NCBI GenBank assembly: GCA_017849585.1
Contig: JAFIGT010000039.1
Coordinates: forward strand, 186,001-250,000
Reading direction: 5' to 3'
Source: Verrucomicrobium sp.
GTDB taxonomy: Bacteria; Verrucomicrobiota; Verrucomicrobiia; Methylacidiphilales; UBA1321
DNA length: 64,000 nucleotides
The position numbers and the translations under genes are program-made. The notes below the pieces were generated by a model that saw nothing but the letters and a program-made list of their open reading frames with translations, did no database searches and was not told the DNA's origin. This document shows, piece by piece, positions 51,401-58,241 of the stretch. Positions within the stretch are counted from its first letter, which is position 1; every line of letters starts with the position of its first letter.

Positions 51401-51830
51401 GCGCTTGCTCTCGTGTCAGGAACGGGCGCTTGGCCTTCTCCGGGATCGTATGGAACAAACCGACGAAGTGACCTTGCGGATCGTAGGCCACGCTGATCTC
51501 CTCTTCCTGCTCGGGTTTGAAAAAACGCGTCGTCCAATACCAGATATTGACCCCTTCGCTCACCTTCTTTTCCAGCGTGGGAAGGCCGTACTCTTTCTCG
51601 ATGAAATTCTTCTCCGTGCCATCCTCCCCGAACTGCGTGGCTGCGAGATAGCCCTTCAGGTCATGGCCAATCAATTTCAGAAATTCGCGCGACTTGGCTT
51701 CCGCAGCCGCCTCGGTGATCGAAAATTGCAGGGCGGCGGTGGGAAACGCGCGGTTCCAAAAGAAAGCCCCGGCCAAAAGGCTTAATACGGCGATCGCCGC
51801 TCCAAGGAGAAAACGGGGAGAGATACGCAT
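48450..51830 (-). CDS. Giant CPBP (Abi/CAAX-type) intramembrane protease-like protein with internal duplication
   Basis: 1126-residue membrane protein. Its first half has an N-terminal extracytoplasmic domain and about eight helices with the CPBP motif WTEEFTYR (Glu419, Glu420, Arg424), FLHSNY and HYLYD as the further conserved His motifs. The second half repeats the domain order: YYFTWEQDD...VKVPEAW in the first matches YYFSWERED...VKVPDEW in the second. Helices then follow without a recognisable catalytic EExxxR motif, so only one protease site is expected. This is well above the usual 200-300 residues of the family. It probably cleaves or processes membrane substrates. Confidence 0.75.
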   Translation of the reverse strand: MRISPRFLLGAAIAVLSLLAGAFFWNRAFPTAALQFSITEAAAEAKSREFLKLIGHDLKGYLAATQFGEDGTEKNFIEKEYGLPTLEKKVSEGVNIWYWTTRFFKPEQEEEISVAYDPQGHFVGLFHTIPEKAKRPFLTREQARVVAEDFLKQHVTQHPFAKLRLVEDSSKKLPNRTDYYFTWEQDDLRLGDATYQLHATVKGDKVGSYNENVKVPEAWILKYRTQRSTNAVFQQIAQSASVPIMIGMAVLFVLYVSKHRLRWRTAIPYRWLILFGVVELAATWNNLPDIYSNYPTTEKWGSYLFTQVGGSLLGTVATLLGAYLLSLVADAIYREQLPDKLSFSRAMGRNSLYQPETVRGLGVGIVLACFGIGYVCTFYVVANHFGAWSPVEIDYSKIIGGPIPWISGMQVGMSASWTEEFTYRIVGILLYWKLLRGRYKWIGLVVACATWAFLHSNYPQMPGYLRGCELTAEGILWGAAMVRFGIVATLTGHYLYDCWLSSFVVFQSADPLNQFGAVLVSVWPILLWMVGVHYQRTGQTPPELPEEVDEAHPTTVPEEPTLAWNFQPFILTRVQRVIFLITAGLIFLVQETGDMPYRPMEDYGHITLSRQEIANAADKILRERGQDPSTYHRIVSLRSNSTANDYLSEHGTPDEIAALFETEWPDLVWNIRYFRVRQREEFNLTLDYDGKLVKWRHTLPREAHGASLEKAAALELAKQHLVQNYGVDFNNEKLVEDRLTQQLHRRDYYFSWEREDWDWGDSRLRTQIAIQGDEPVNFTRYVKVPDEWNREQEKKYGGWKDAILGQISSWSSLVIGGLVIIAFVILLRRGIIPWKAGFLISLAPTALVIIEKLNSLPWFYSGYSTTTPLNHYLLQRIGGDAVSLTYSWLNYGARLSVVLGLMAWAFGWKLSDLRWPKFDWPTLRRSMPDFFALLLLSLALLWVTTYFETWLTFVTEEKPNLSFDYPSVNVAVPWLATLINAVQSGYDTVLRYAFVASIAVLLHRRWPRVVWSLLLLYPAYSALHADTVHEFIRETAMSEFHWLLAIFLVWKLWRFDAALIFAVTALRYLLPEIALFAEKGGPAYENQAWPLSIAAVAIVALAWWLRSATPEPAVETTLADENSKPA

Positions 51831-51936
51831 TGGTATTAATCAAAGGGCGCTCCGGCCGAAAGTCAACCAGCGTGACGGTATGTGCAAGCTCTTGGACGGA
51901 GGCAATTAACCATAAGTCAGTTTTTTCGTCTTTTCA

Positions 51937-52276
51937 TCAATGAGAATTTAGCGGTCCCGCGTTACGAGCGAAGCCGACTAGCAGCGTCACTGTGAGCAGG
52001 AAGACCAGACCGATCACAATGCCCGGGCCAACGAGTGCGCTGAGGCTTGTCCATCTCAATTCGTGACGACGGGAGAGGAGGGTCGTCGTTATTGTCCACA
52101 GTAGCGGTAGGAGTAACAAAACAGGCCGAAGTGATCCGCAAATTGAGTGACTGCCGGCAAAGGACGTCCGCCGAGAACTTGCTCCGCAAAGTGGGTCGCG
52201 ATACGAGTTGCCGCTAAGAGGGCCAAAACAAAACGAGTTGAGTCAATCCCACGACGGTAATGATGTGTGAGGGCAT
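51937..52276 (-). pseudogene. Frameshifted small membrane protein gene
   Basis: From ATG 52276 the reading is MPSHIITVVGLTQLVLF, then stops early. The next frame continues LALLAATRIATHFAEQV and LGGRPLPAVTQFADHFGLF, and the third continues LLLPLLWTITTTLLSRRHE through GLVFLLTVTLLVGFARNAG to a stop at 51937. Joined, these give a plausible 110-residue protein with about three membrane helices. Both shifts fall at runs of four T (TTTTG), and adding one T at each restores the frame. Either the gene is decaying or the two runs are sequencing errors. Function not recognised. Confidence 0.5.
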
Positions 52277-52306
52277 TGGATGGGATCTAATTGAGGTCAG
52301 CCAAAC

Positions 52307-52338
52307 AAAAAAGGCGATGCCGGAGCACCGCCTTTTTT
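52307..52338 (-). terminator. Bidirectional intrinsic terminator downstream of the ferredoxin
   Basis: AAAAAAGGCG (52307-52316) and CGCCTTTTTT (52329-52338) form a perfect 10-bp stem; inside it TGC/GCA pairs around CGGA. The A-run and T-run give a terminator on both strands. It ends the ferredoxin transcript (minus strand). Confidence 0.85.
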
Positions 52339-52392
52339 AGAGGTAAAACTTCATCCGAGAGACTTACTCGGGGCGAAGCGTTACAGGAAGTT

Positions 52393-52431
52393 CAGTAGCC
52401 GAAAGCGGCCCGCATCGCGGGCCAGCTACTG
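52393..52431. other. Two-tier stem-loop just after the ferredoxin gene
   Basis: CAGTAGC (52393-52399) pairs with GCTACTG (52425-52431), and inside it GGCCCGC (52407-52413) pairs with GCGGGCC (52417-52423) around ATC. It stands 11 bases beyond the ferredoxin stop and before the terminator, so it forms in that mRNA. Role unknown. Confidence 0.55.
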
Positions 52432-52442
52432 CCGTGATGCAA

Positions 52443-52619
52443 TCACCCGGCGATGATCGCGCCTTCGGGGCAGGACGATTCGCAGGCGCCGCAATCGACG
52501 CAGAGGTCGGCATCAATCTTGTAGGGCTTGCCCGCATCGCCCGCGCTGATGGCTTCCTGGGGACATTGATCTTTGCATGTGCCGCACTGCGCGCACTTTT
52601 CGGTGATTTGATAGGCCAT
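52443..52619 (-). CDS. 2[4Fe-4S] bacterial-type ferredoxin
   Basis: 58-residue protein with two classic cluster motifs: CAQCGTCKDQCP near residue 9 and CVDCGACESSCP near residue 40, each C-x2-C-x2-C-x3-CP. The start MAYQITEK and this arrangement match clostridial-type low-potential ferredoxins. It has ATG at 52619 and a stop at 52443; the ribosome-binding site is weak (AAAGAG). It is monocistronic, with the terminator downstream at 52307. It differs from the single-cluster ferredoxin at 39677. Confidence 0.95.
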   Translation of the reverse strand: MAYQITEKCAQCGTCKDQCPQEAISAGDAGKPYKIDADLCVDCGACESSCPEGAIIAG

Positions 52620-52833
52620 GATGACTCTTTCTGATGGTGGTTGGTAAAGTTGGTTTCAAGTGCCGTGATTCGTTTTCACGAACAAAGCGCCTGTGATCGT
52701 ATCAGGGTTTCATCGGAAAACAACTGCGGAATATTAGAGGAGCTTCTGAGTCTTGTTTCATTGGAAGCTTCGGTTCCTGCGGGTTTGAATTTGCAATTAC
52801 CTCGAAGTGTACTAGCGTCTGCCCCTTACACCC

Positions 52834-53664
52834 ATGCGTTTGTTAGAACTCAAAGACACCAGTACGGCCTATCTCGAGAGGCACGGCGTGGAATCGGCGC
52901 GGCTCACGATGGAATTGATTCTCGCCCATGTCCTCGAGAAAACACGCATGCAGATCTACCTCGCCTTTGAGGAGGATATTCAGGAGCCGACCCTTGCGAA
53001 ACTGCGTCCGCTGGTGAAGCAACGCGCCGAAGGCGTCCCGCTCGAGTACCTGCTCGGCTTCAAGGAGTTCGACGGCCACAAGTTCAAGCTCACCCCCGAT
53101 GTTCTCATTCCCCGGCCCGAAACCGAGATGTTGCTCGAAGCGATCGTGCCGCTCGTGAAGGCCGATGATCCGCTGCCCCTCGTCGATGTCGGCACCGGCA
53201 GCGGCATCCTGGCCGTTTCGCTGGCGCGTCGTTTTCCCACCGTGCCCGTCATTGCGCTCGATATTTCCGAGGCGGCGCTGGCCGTGGCGCGCGAGAACGG
53301 CGCGGGCCTCGCCAACCTCACTTTTCAGCAGAGCGATCTCCTGTCCGCCTGGGACGCGAATGCGCAGCTCATCGTCGCGAATCTCCCCTATATTCCGGCG
53401 GGCGACATCGCGGGTTTGAGTCGGGAAGTCCGGAAGGAACCGCGGCTTGCGCTTGACGGCGGGCCGGACGGGACGCAGCTTATCGCAAGCCTGATTGCCC
53501 AGAGCGCCGGTCGTACGCGACATTTGGCGCTGGAATTTGGTGACGGTCAGGCCGATCATTTGAAAAGTGTTTTAATCAACCACGGATACGAGGTGACCCT
53601 CCTGCAAAAGGATCTCACCGCGCGCGAGCGCATCCTTCTCGGCACCACACAACATCATGGATAA
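52834..53664 (+). CDS. prmC: Peptide chain release factor N5-glutamine methyltransferase
   Basis: 276-residue SAM methyltransferase that methylates the GGQ glutamine of release factors. The N-terminal helical domain is followed by PLEYLLGFKEFDGHKF, the family hallmark PRPETEMLLEA, SAM motif I DVGTGSGILAVSLA and the catalytic motif VANLPYIP. The usual NPPY is NLPY here. The start has no Shine-Dalgarno sequence. Its stop overlaps the murA start by eight bases, so the two are coupled. Confidence 0.92.
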   Translation: MRLLELKDTSTAYLERHGVESARLTMELILAHVLEKTRMQIYLAFEEDIQEPTLAKLRPLVKQRAEGVPLEYLLGFKEFDGHKFKLTPDVLIPRPETEMLLEAIVPLVKADDPLPLVDVGTGSGILAVSLARRFPTVPVIALDISEAALAVARENGAGLANLTFQQSDLLSAWDANAQLIVANLPYIPAGDIAGLSREVRKEPRLALDGGPDGTQLIASLIAQSAGRTRHLALEFGDGQADHLKSVLINHGYEVTLLQKDLTARERILLGTTQHHG

Positions 53665-54922
53665 ACTAGTAGTCACAGGCGGCCACAAGCTCAAAGGCCG
53701 CGTCACCATCAGCGGTTCGAAAAATTCCGCTCTCCCTATTCTCGCGGCCACGCTGCTCACACCCGAAAAGTGCACGATCCACAACGTGCCCGACCTGAGC
53801 GATATCCGCTTCATGCTCGCCATCCTGCGGTTCCTCGGGTCCGAAGTGACCTTCGAACACGGCACCGTCACGGTGAAGGCGGAGAAGATCCACGCGGAAG
53901 CGCCATACGATCTCGTCCGCAAGATGCGCGCCTCCATCTGCGTGCTCGGCCCGCTGCTCGCCCGTTGTGGCGAAGCGATCATCTCGCTCCCCGGCGGTTG
54001 CGTCATCGGCGATCGTCCCGTGGATATTCACTTGAAGGGCATGGAAGCGCTCGGCGCGCAGGTCGCGACCGAAGGCGGTAATGTCGTTGCCCGTGCGAGC
54101 AAATTGCGCGGCGTGGAAATCTACCTCGGCAGCAAATTCGGCTCCACGGTGCTTGGCACGGATAACGTCATGATGGCCGCCACGCTGGCCGAAGGCACCA
54201 CTGTTATCGAAGGCGCTGCGTGCGAACCGGAGGTCAAGGACCTCGCCGAATTCCTCAACAAGATGGGCGCGAAAATTCGCGGCCACGGCACCCGCCGCAT
54301 CGAAATTGAGGGCGTCAAGGGCTTGCACGGCGTTGAGCACACCGTGATTCCCGACCGCATCGAAGCGGGTACCTTCATGATCGCGTCCCTGATCACCAAG
54401 GGCGAGGTCACCGTCGAAAAGATGGAACCGGGCCACCTCAACAACTTCATCGAGCGCATGAAAAGCTGCGGCGCACAATTCCGCGTCGGCCCCGACTGGG
54501 TGACCTCGACCGTGCCGCGCAAGATGGCGTCGCTGGATGTGGTCACGGAGACCTACCCCGGTTTCCCCACCGACATGCAGGCGCAACTGTGCGCCCTCAT
54601 GAGCGTGACGGACGGCATCAGCGTCATCACTGACAAGATTTTCCCGAACCGCTTCATGCATTTGCCGGAACTCAAGCGCATGGGCGCGAAGGTGGATCTG
54701 GAAGGATCGACCGCCATCATCACGGGCGTGCCCGGCCTCAGCGCCGCCCCCGTCATGGCATCCGATCTGCGCGCCTCGGCCGCACTGGTCCTCGCCGGAC
54801 TCGTCGCCAAGGGCCGCACCGAAGTGAATCGCGTGTACCATATTGATCGCGGTTACGAACAGATCGATGTCAAACTCCGCGCTCTCGGTGCCGAGATTGA
54901 GCGCGTCAAATCGCCCGCGTAA
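53657..54922 (+). CDS. murA: UDP-N-acetylglucosamine 1-carboxyvinyltransferase
   Basis: 421-residue enzyme of the first committed peptidoglycan step, transferring enolpyruvate from PEP to UDP-GlcNAc. The N-terminus shows [20 protein letters not shown]. The catalytic loop is [14 protein letters not shown] with Cys115 at the same number as in E. coli, so it should be fosfomycin-sensitive by that residue. The C-terminal [15 protein letters not shown] fits the family. Overlaps prmC, followed by a terminator hairpin at 54941. Confidence 0.97.
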   Translation: MDKLVVTGGHKLKGRVTISGSKNSALPILAATLLTPEKCTIHNVPDLSDIRFMLAILRFLGSEVTFEHGTVTVKAEKIHAEAPYDLVRKMRASICVLGPLLARCGEAIISLPGGCVIGDRPVDIHLKGMEALGAQVATEGGNVVARASKLRGVEIYLGSKFGSTVLGTDNVMMAATLAEGTTVIEGAACEPEVKDLAEFLNKMGAKIRGHGTRRIEIEGVKGLHGVEHTVIPDRIEAGTFMIASLITKGEVTVEKMEPGHLNNFIERMKSCGAQFRVGPDWVTSTVPRKMASLDVVTETYPGFPTDMQAQLCALMSVTDGISVITDKIFPNRFMHLPELKRMGAKVDLEGSTAIITGVPGLSAAPVMASDLRASAALVLAGLVAKGRTEVNRVYHIDRGYEQIDVKLRALGAEIERVKSPA

Positions 54923-54940
54923 AAGCGCGGATGTCTTGTT

Positions 54941-54972
54941 GTATGGCGCGATTGTATTGCGCCATACCCTTT
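54941..54972. terminator. Terminator between murA and the convergent orphan gene
   Basis: GTATGGCGC (54941-54949) and GCGCCATAC (54959-54967) form a perfect 9-bp stem with a 9-base loop, then CCTTTTG follows on the murA strand. On the opposite strand an AACAAG follows, so action is probably mainly for murA. Confidence 0.7.
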
Positions 54973-55011
54973 TGATTGTCGACAGAACCGAAAAGGCTTT
55001 GGGGCGCCGTT

Positions 55012-55818
55012 TTAATGTGCGAGGGCCATGGATCGGGCGAGATTGCCTGTAGTGGCGAGGACGAGGCTGCCAGTCTGGGTAAGGTAGAGTTCAAAGCCGT
55101 TGGATTTGATTTTGTTGGCGAGGAGGTGGCGTAGGCCTTGGGAATCGAGCACGGTTTCGGAGCCGGTTTTCGTACTGACGACGATTTCGCCACCCTTATT
55201 GCGAATGGTCTGGGCCTGATTGGTCCCGGTCTGGAAAGAGAACGACTGACCGTCCTTGATGAACTGCGCGAGGGTGGGCTTGAGGACCATCCCATAGTGG
55301 AACGGACGGGGGCTGGGCCATTCGGCGCTCCAGCGGTTGGTGGTGGCATCGAAATGAACGTCTGCGCGTTGGAGGAGTCCTTGTTGCTGGGTGATTTCGT
55401 TGAGGGGGAGCAACGTTTCTGTGGAGGTTGCGCTAGCTAGGGTTGCTTCAACAGAGGGAGTCGGGGCGGTCGTGGTGACGGCTGGCGCTGTCGTGGCTGC
55501 TGTTCTCGTCGTCACGGCAGCTACTGTTTTTCCGTCTGGTGGCGGAGGTGGTACAGTAGCGACAATGGGTTCGGGTACGGGAAGTCGTGCGGAGTAGGAA
55601 TAGGCGAGAGTCGGGGGAGTGGATTCTTCCGCAAGCGTTTGTTTTTCCCGGCGAATGACGGTCTCGGCCAAATTGAGTCGCGCGGGGACGTTCGCTTTCA
55701 ACCTCTGGGCGTTCAGCATTTGCTCCCATTGAGCGGCCTTGACGGGAATGGATTGGGAGACGGCGCGATTGACGTCAATGCGGGAAATAGTGGTGGGGTC
55801 GAGCCGGGGAATATCCAT
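55012..55818 (-). CDS. Protein of unknown function with Pro/Thr-rich linker
   Basis: 268-residue protein without signal peptide or membrane helix. Residues about 1-60 are predicted helical, 75-130 are a low-complexity linker (PEPIVATVPPPPPDG and Ala/Thr/Val repeats), and 145-268 are a folded domain (PFHYGMVLKPTLAQFIKDG, KGGEIVVSTKTGSE, GFELYLTQTGSLVLATTG). No family recognised. The layout resembles flagellar hook-length or tape-measure type proteins only vaguely. It lies between murA and the Wsp operon in its own orientation. The ATG at 55818 has no Shine-Dalgarno sequence. Confidence 0.65.
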   Translation of the reverse strand: MDIPRLDPTTISRIDVNRAVSQSIPVKAAQWEQMLNAQRLKANVPARLNLAETVIRREKQTLAEESTPPTLAYSYSARLPVPEPIVATVPPPPPDGKTVAAVTTRTAATTAPAVTTTAPTPSVEATLASATSTETLLPLNEITQQQGLLQRADVHFDATTNRWSAEWPSPRPFHYGMVLKPTLAQFIKDGQSFSFQTGTNQAQTIRNKGGEIVVSTKTGSETVLDSQGLRHLLANKIKSNGFELYLTQTGSLVLATTGNLARSMALAH

Positions 55819-55919
55819 CCAATTACGTCAACGGCATCTTTTGCCCAGAATTTTAGGGCAACGTGAAGCGACTTCCAGATAGAGCCTCTTACGAAAGACT
55901 TAGAACTCATCTGCGATGG

Positions 55920-55970
55920 CGTTGTGAAATGATTTGGATGCCTCCCCGGCACCCAAATCATCTCATAACG
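55920..55970. terminator. Long hairpin downstream of the Wsp operon
   Basis: The arms 55920-55942 and 55948-55970 form a near-perfect 23-bp stem (ATGATTTGG against CCAAATCAT in the centre, TGCC/GGCA near a TCCCC loop) with one A/C mismatch inside, one near the base and one G/T wobble. It stands 16 bases beyond the last stop of the operon. There is no T-run on the operon strand, so it may work as a structural end or with Rho. Confidence 0.6.
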
Positions 55971-55986
55971 TTGCTCATTCTGCCAG

Positions 55987-57189
55987 CTAAGCCAATTGAA
56001 ACTCGACAATGGAGAAATCGTCGACGAAGAACTCGCTGCCTTGCTGAGCGCGGACTTCGGACAGAATCGCGTCCAGTTTTTGTTCGAGACCATCAACCGG
56101 CTTGGCAAGCAGCTGGACGAATTCTTCGAGTTCCATCATCGTACCGTCGGGCCGCTTGATTTCGTAGGTGCCGTCGCTGAAGACAAAGAGTTTTGCGTTG
56201 GCTGGAACGTCCGTTTCGAGCGACTGGAATTTAGAGATGGAGAGCGCACCAACCGGCATGGCCGGTGCGCGCAGTGCGACAGTTTCCGGCTGGCCATCGG
56301 CACCCGTCTTCACCAGGATGGCGGGAGGGTGCCCGGCGCTGGAGTAGGTCAGCTTGCGGCTGGTCTTGTGATACACGCCATACCAGATGGTGAAGTACAT
56401 GTTGTGCTGCTTCTCCATTGGGAAGGTGTGATTGAGCGCGGTGATTACGTCCGCGGGTTTGCGGAAATCCACTTCCGGCAGCGTGTGTGCGGAGATGACG
56501 TTGAGAGCTGAGACCGAGAGCAAGGCAGCGCCAACCCCGTGACCGCAGACGTCGAGCAGATAGATGGCGAAATGTTCGTCATCGATCCAGTGGTAGCCAA
56601 ACGCATCGCCTCCAAGCGAGGTGGATGTGATGAATTTCCAACTTGTCGCGATGTCGCCGGTGAGGGGAGCGGGTAGCAGGTCACGCACGTAATCGGCTGC
56701 TTCGGCGAGTTCGGCTGCGAGCGCCTGCTGGCTTTCGACGAGGGCTTGGTAGGCTTCGTTACGTTGAAGCAGATTGATGTAGGCGGTGGAGTGGTAGCGG
56801 ATTCGGGCGATGAGTTCGATCTTGTCCGGGAGTTTGACGAGGTAATCGTTCGCGCCGAGGGAAAATGCCTCCGCCTTCGTCTTCGGTTCTTCCTTGGTCG
56901 AAAGCACGATAAGCGGGATATCTTTCGTTGCGGGATTCGCGCGGTAATTTTTCACGAGCGTCAGCCCGTCTATTTGCGGCATGACGAGATCCTGCAAGAT
57001 CAGCGTGGGCTTGAGCTCCTCGGCCTTCTGCTGGGCTTGTGCCGGGTCGCTGCAAAAGTGAAAGACGATGTCCGACTCACCCGAGAGCATGCGGCGGACG
57101 GCTTCGCCGATGATCAATTGATCGTCGACAAGCAGAACAATGATATCGTGTTTGGTCAGCTTCGGGGAAGAAGGAGTGGGCGTCATCAT
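55987..57189 (-). CDS. WspR-like receiver fused to a SpoIIE/PP2C-type phosphatase: output of the Wsp system
   Basis: 400-residue response regulator. Residues 17-140 are a receiver with VLLVDDQLIIGEAVRRML, phospho-acceptor Asp67 in LQDLVMPQIDG, VLSTKEEPKTKAEAF and ANDYLVKLPDKIELIARIRY, matching WspR of Pseudomonas very closely. The linker LLQRNEAYQALVESQQ is WspR-like as well. From about residue 175 the GGDEF domain is replaced by a SpoIIE-type phosphatase (LGGDAFGYHW, DVCGHGVGAALLSV, SSAGHPPAIL, VFSDGTYE). It probably dephosphorylates a Ser/Thr-phosphorylated protein. It overlaps wspF by four bases. Confidence 0.93.
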   Translation of the reverse strand: MMTPTPSSPKLTKHDIIVLLVDDQLIIGEAVRRMLSGESDIVFHFCSDPAQAQQKAEELKPTLILQDLVMPQIDGLTLVKNYRANPATKDIPLIVLSTKEEPKTKAEAFSLGANDYLVKLPDKIELIARIRYHSTAYINLLQRNEAYQALVESQQALAAELAEAADYVRDLLPAPLTGDIATSWKFITSTSLGGDAFGYHWIDDEHFAIYLLDVCGHGVGAALLSVSALNVISAHTLPEVDFRKPADVITALNHTFPMEKQHNMYFTIWYGVYHKTSRKLTYSSAGHPPAILVKTGADGQPETVALRAPAMPVGALSISKFQSLETDVPANAKLFVFSDGTYEIKRPDGTMMELEEFVQLLAKPVDGLEQKLDAILSEVRAQQGSEFFVDDFSIVEFQLA

Positions 57190-58241
57190 GAGTGGGAAGT
57201 TTTGGCCGGGGTTGAGTTGGAGGTCGGTGAAAAATAGGTGCGGATTGCATCGCCGATGACGCTGAGGGGCAGGATGGTTTCTGCTGCGTCGAGTTCGGCG
57301 GCAGCCTTGGGCATGCCGTAGACGATACTGCTCGCTTTATCCTGTGCGATGGTGTGGAAGCCTGCCTTGCGCAAGGCGAGCAGGCCCTGCGCGCCGTCGC
57401 GGCCCATGCCGGTCAGAAGGACCGCGCAGCCGCGTCCGCGCCAGAGTTGACTGACGCTTTGGAAGAAGACATCGATGGAGGGGCGGTAGTTGCTTGTGCG
57501 GGGGTGTGCTGTGTAGGAGAGCGAGGCATCGCTTTTGAGAATGATGTGATCATTCGTCGCGGCGACAAAGACCATGCCTGGCATGAGTTCGGCCCCAGCG
57601 CGCGCGATCTGCACCGGGAGCGGGCATTGTTCCTGCAGCCAGGTGGCGAGACCGGGCGCGAACATTTGGTCTACGTGCTGCACCAAAACCACGGCGGCTG
57701 GAAAATTCTTCGGCAGATGCGAGAGGATGTGCGCCACGGCTTGCGGACCTCCCGTAGAGGCGCCGATGACAAGCAAAGGCTCGGCGGTTGAGGGATGGTG
57801 CGGGGCATTCTCCGGCGGGCAGTCGCAAGTGGATGGTGAAGTCTTTTGACCGATTAGCGAGGCGATCATTCCGATTTTGCGCAAGAGCGTTTCCGCGCCG
57901 CCGAGGGCACCATTCGCGGCGAGGGTGGGGGTGGCGACGGCATCAAGTGCTCCATGGCCCATCGCTTCATAGACCTTGGCGCTGTTGCCTTGCACGGTAG
58001 CCGTGACAATGAGGATCGAGCAGGGAGAGGTCTGCATGATCTGGCGCGTCGCTTCCACTCCATCCATCACAGGCATGATGAGATCCATCAGGATCAGATC
58101 GGGGGTCTGCGCGCGGCATTTCTCCACCGCCTCGGCTCCATCCCGGGCGACCCAGAGAATTTCATGGTCGACGTTTTGCGAGACGACGCGGCGCAGGGCT
58201 TCCACGGCGAGGCTGAGGTCGTTGACAATGGCGATTTTCAT
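57186..58241 (-). CDS. wspF: Chemotaxis-type methylesterase WspF (CheB family)
   Basis: 351-residue two-domain protein. The receiver carries Asp53 (LILMDLIMPVMDG). The C-terminal esterase shows VIGASTGGPQAVAHIL with the nucleophile Ser, VLVQHVDQMFAPG with His and LTGMGRDGAQGL with Asp. It removes methyl groups from the WspA receptor and thereby resets the array. It overlaps the neighbouring genes by four bases on both sides. Confidence 0.95.
   Translation of the reverse strand: MKIAIVNDLSLAVEALRRVVSQNVDHEILWVARDGAEAVEKCRAQTPDLILMDLIMPVMDGVEATRQIMQTSPCSILIVTATVQGNSAKVYEAMGHGALDAVATPTLAANGALGGAETLLRKIGMIASLIGQKTSPSTCDCPPENAPHHPSTAEPLLVIGASTGGPQAVAHILSHLPKNFPAAVVLVQHVDQMFAPGLATWLQEQCPLPVQIARAGAELMPGMVFVAATNDHIILKSDASLSYTAHPRTSNYRPSIDVFFQSVSQLWRGRGCAVLLTGMGRDGAQGLLALRKAGFHTIAQDKASSIVYGMPKAAAELDAAETILPLSVIGDAIRTYFSPTSNSTPAKTSHS

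Larger units (their letters stand above)
51831..52442. other. Non-coding region with a pseudogene, hairpins and terminator, 612 bp
   Basis: Between the CPBP-like gene start and the ferredoxin stop there is no intact long gene. The left part (51831-51936) shows nothing recognisable and includes the promoter of the 51830 gene. The rest holds the disrupted gene at 51937-52276, the terminator at 52307-52338 and the hairpin stack at 52393-52431. Confidence 0.7.

Noticed and set aside
55012-57189. Possible STAS/anti-sigma partner of the Wsp phosphatase
   Set aside because: The orphan gene at 55012-55818 was examined for STAS or RsbW motifs (DxS phospho-site or GHKL boxes) and shows none.
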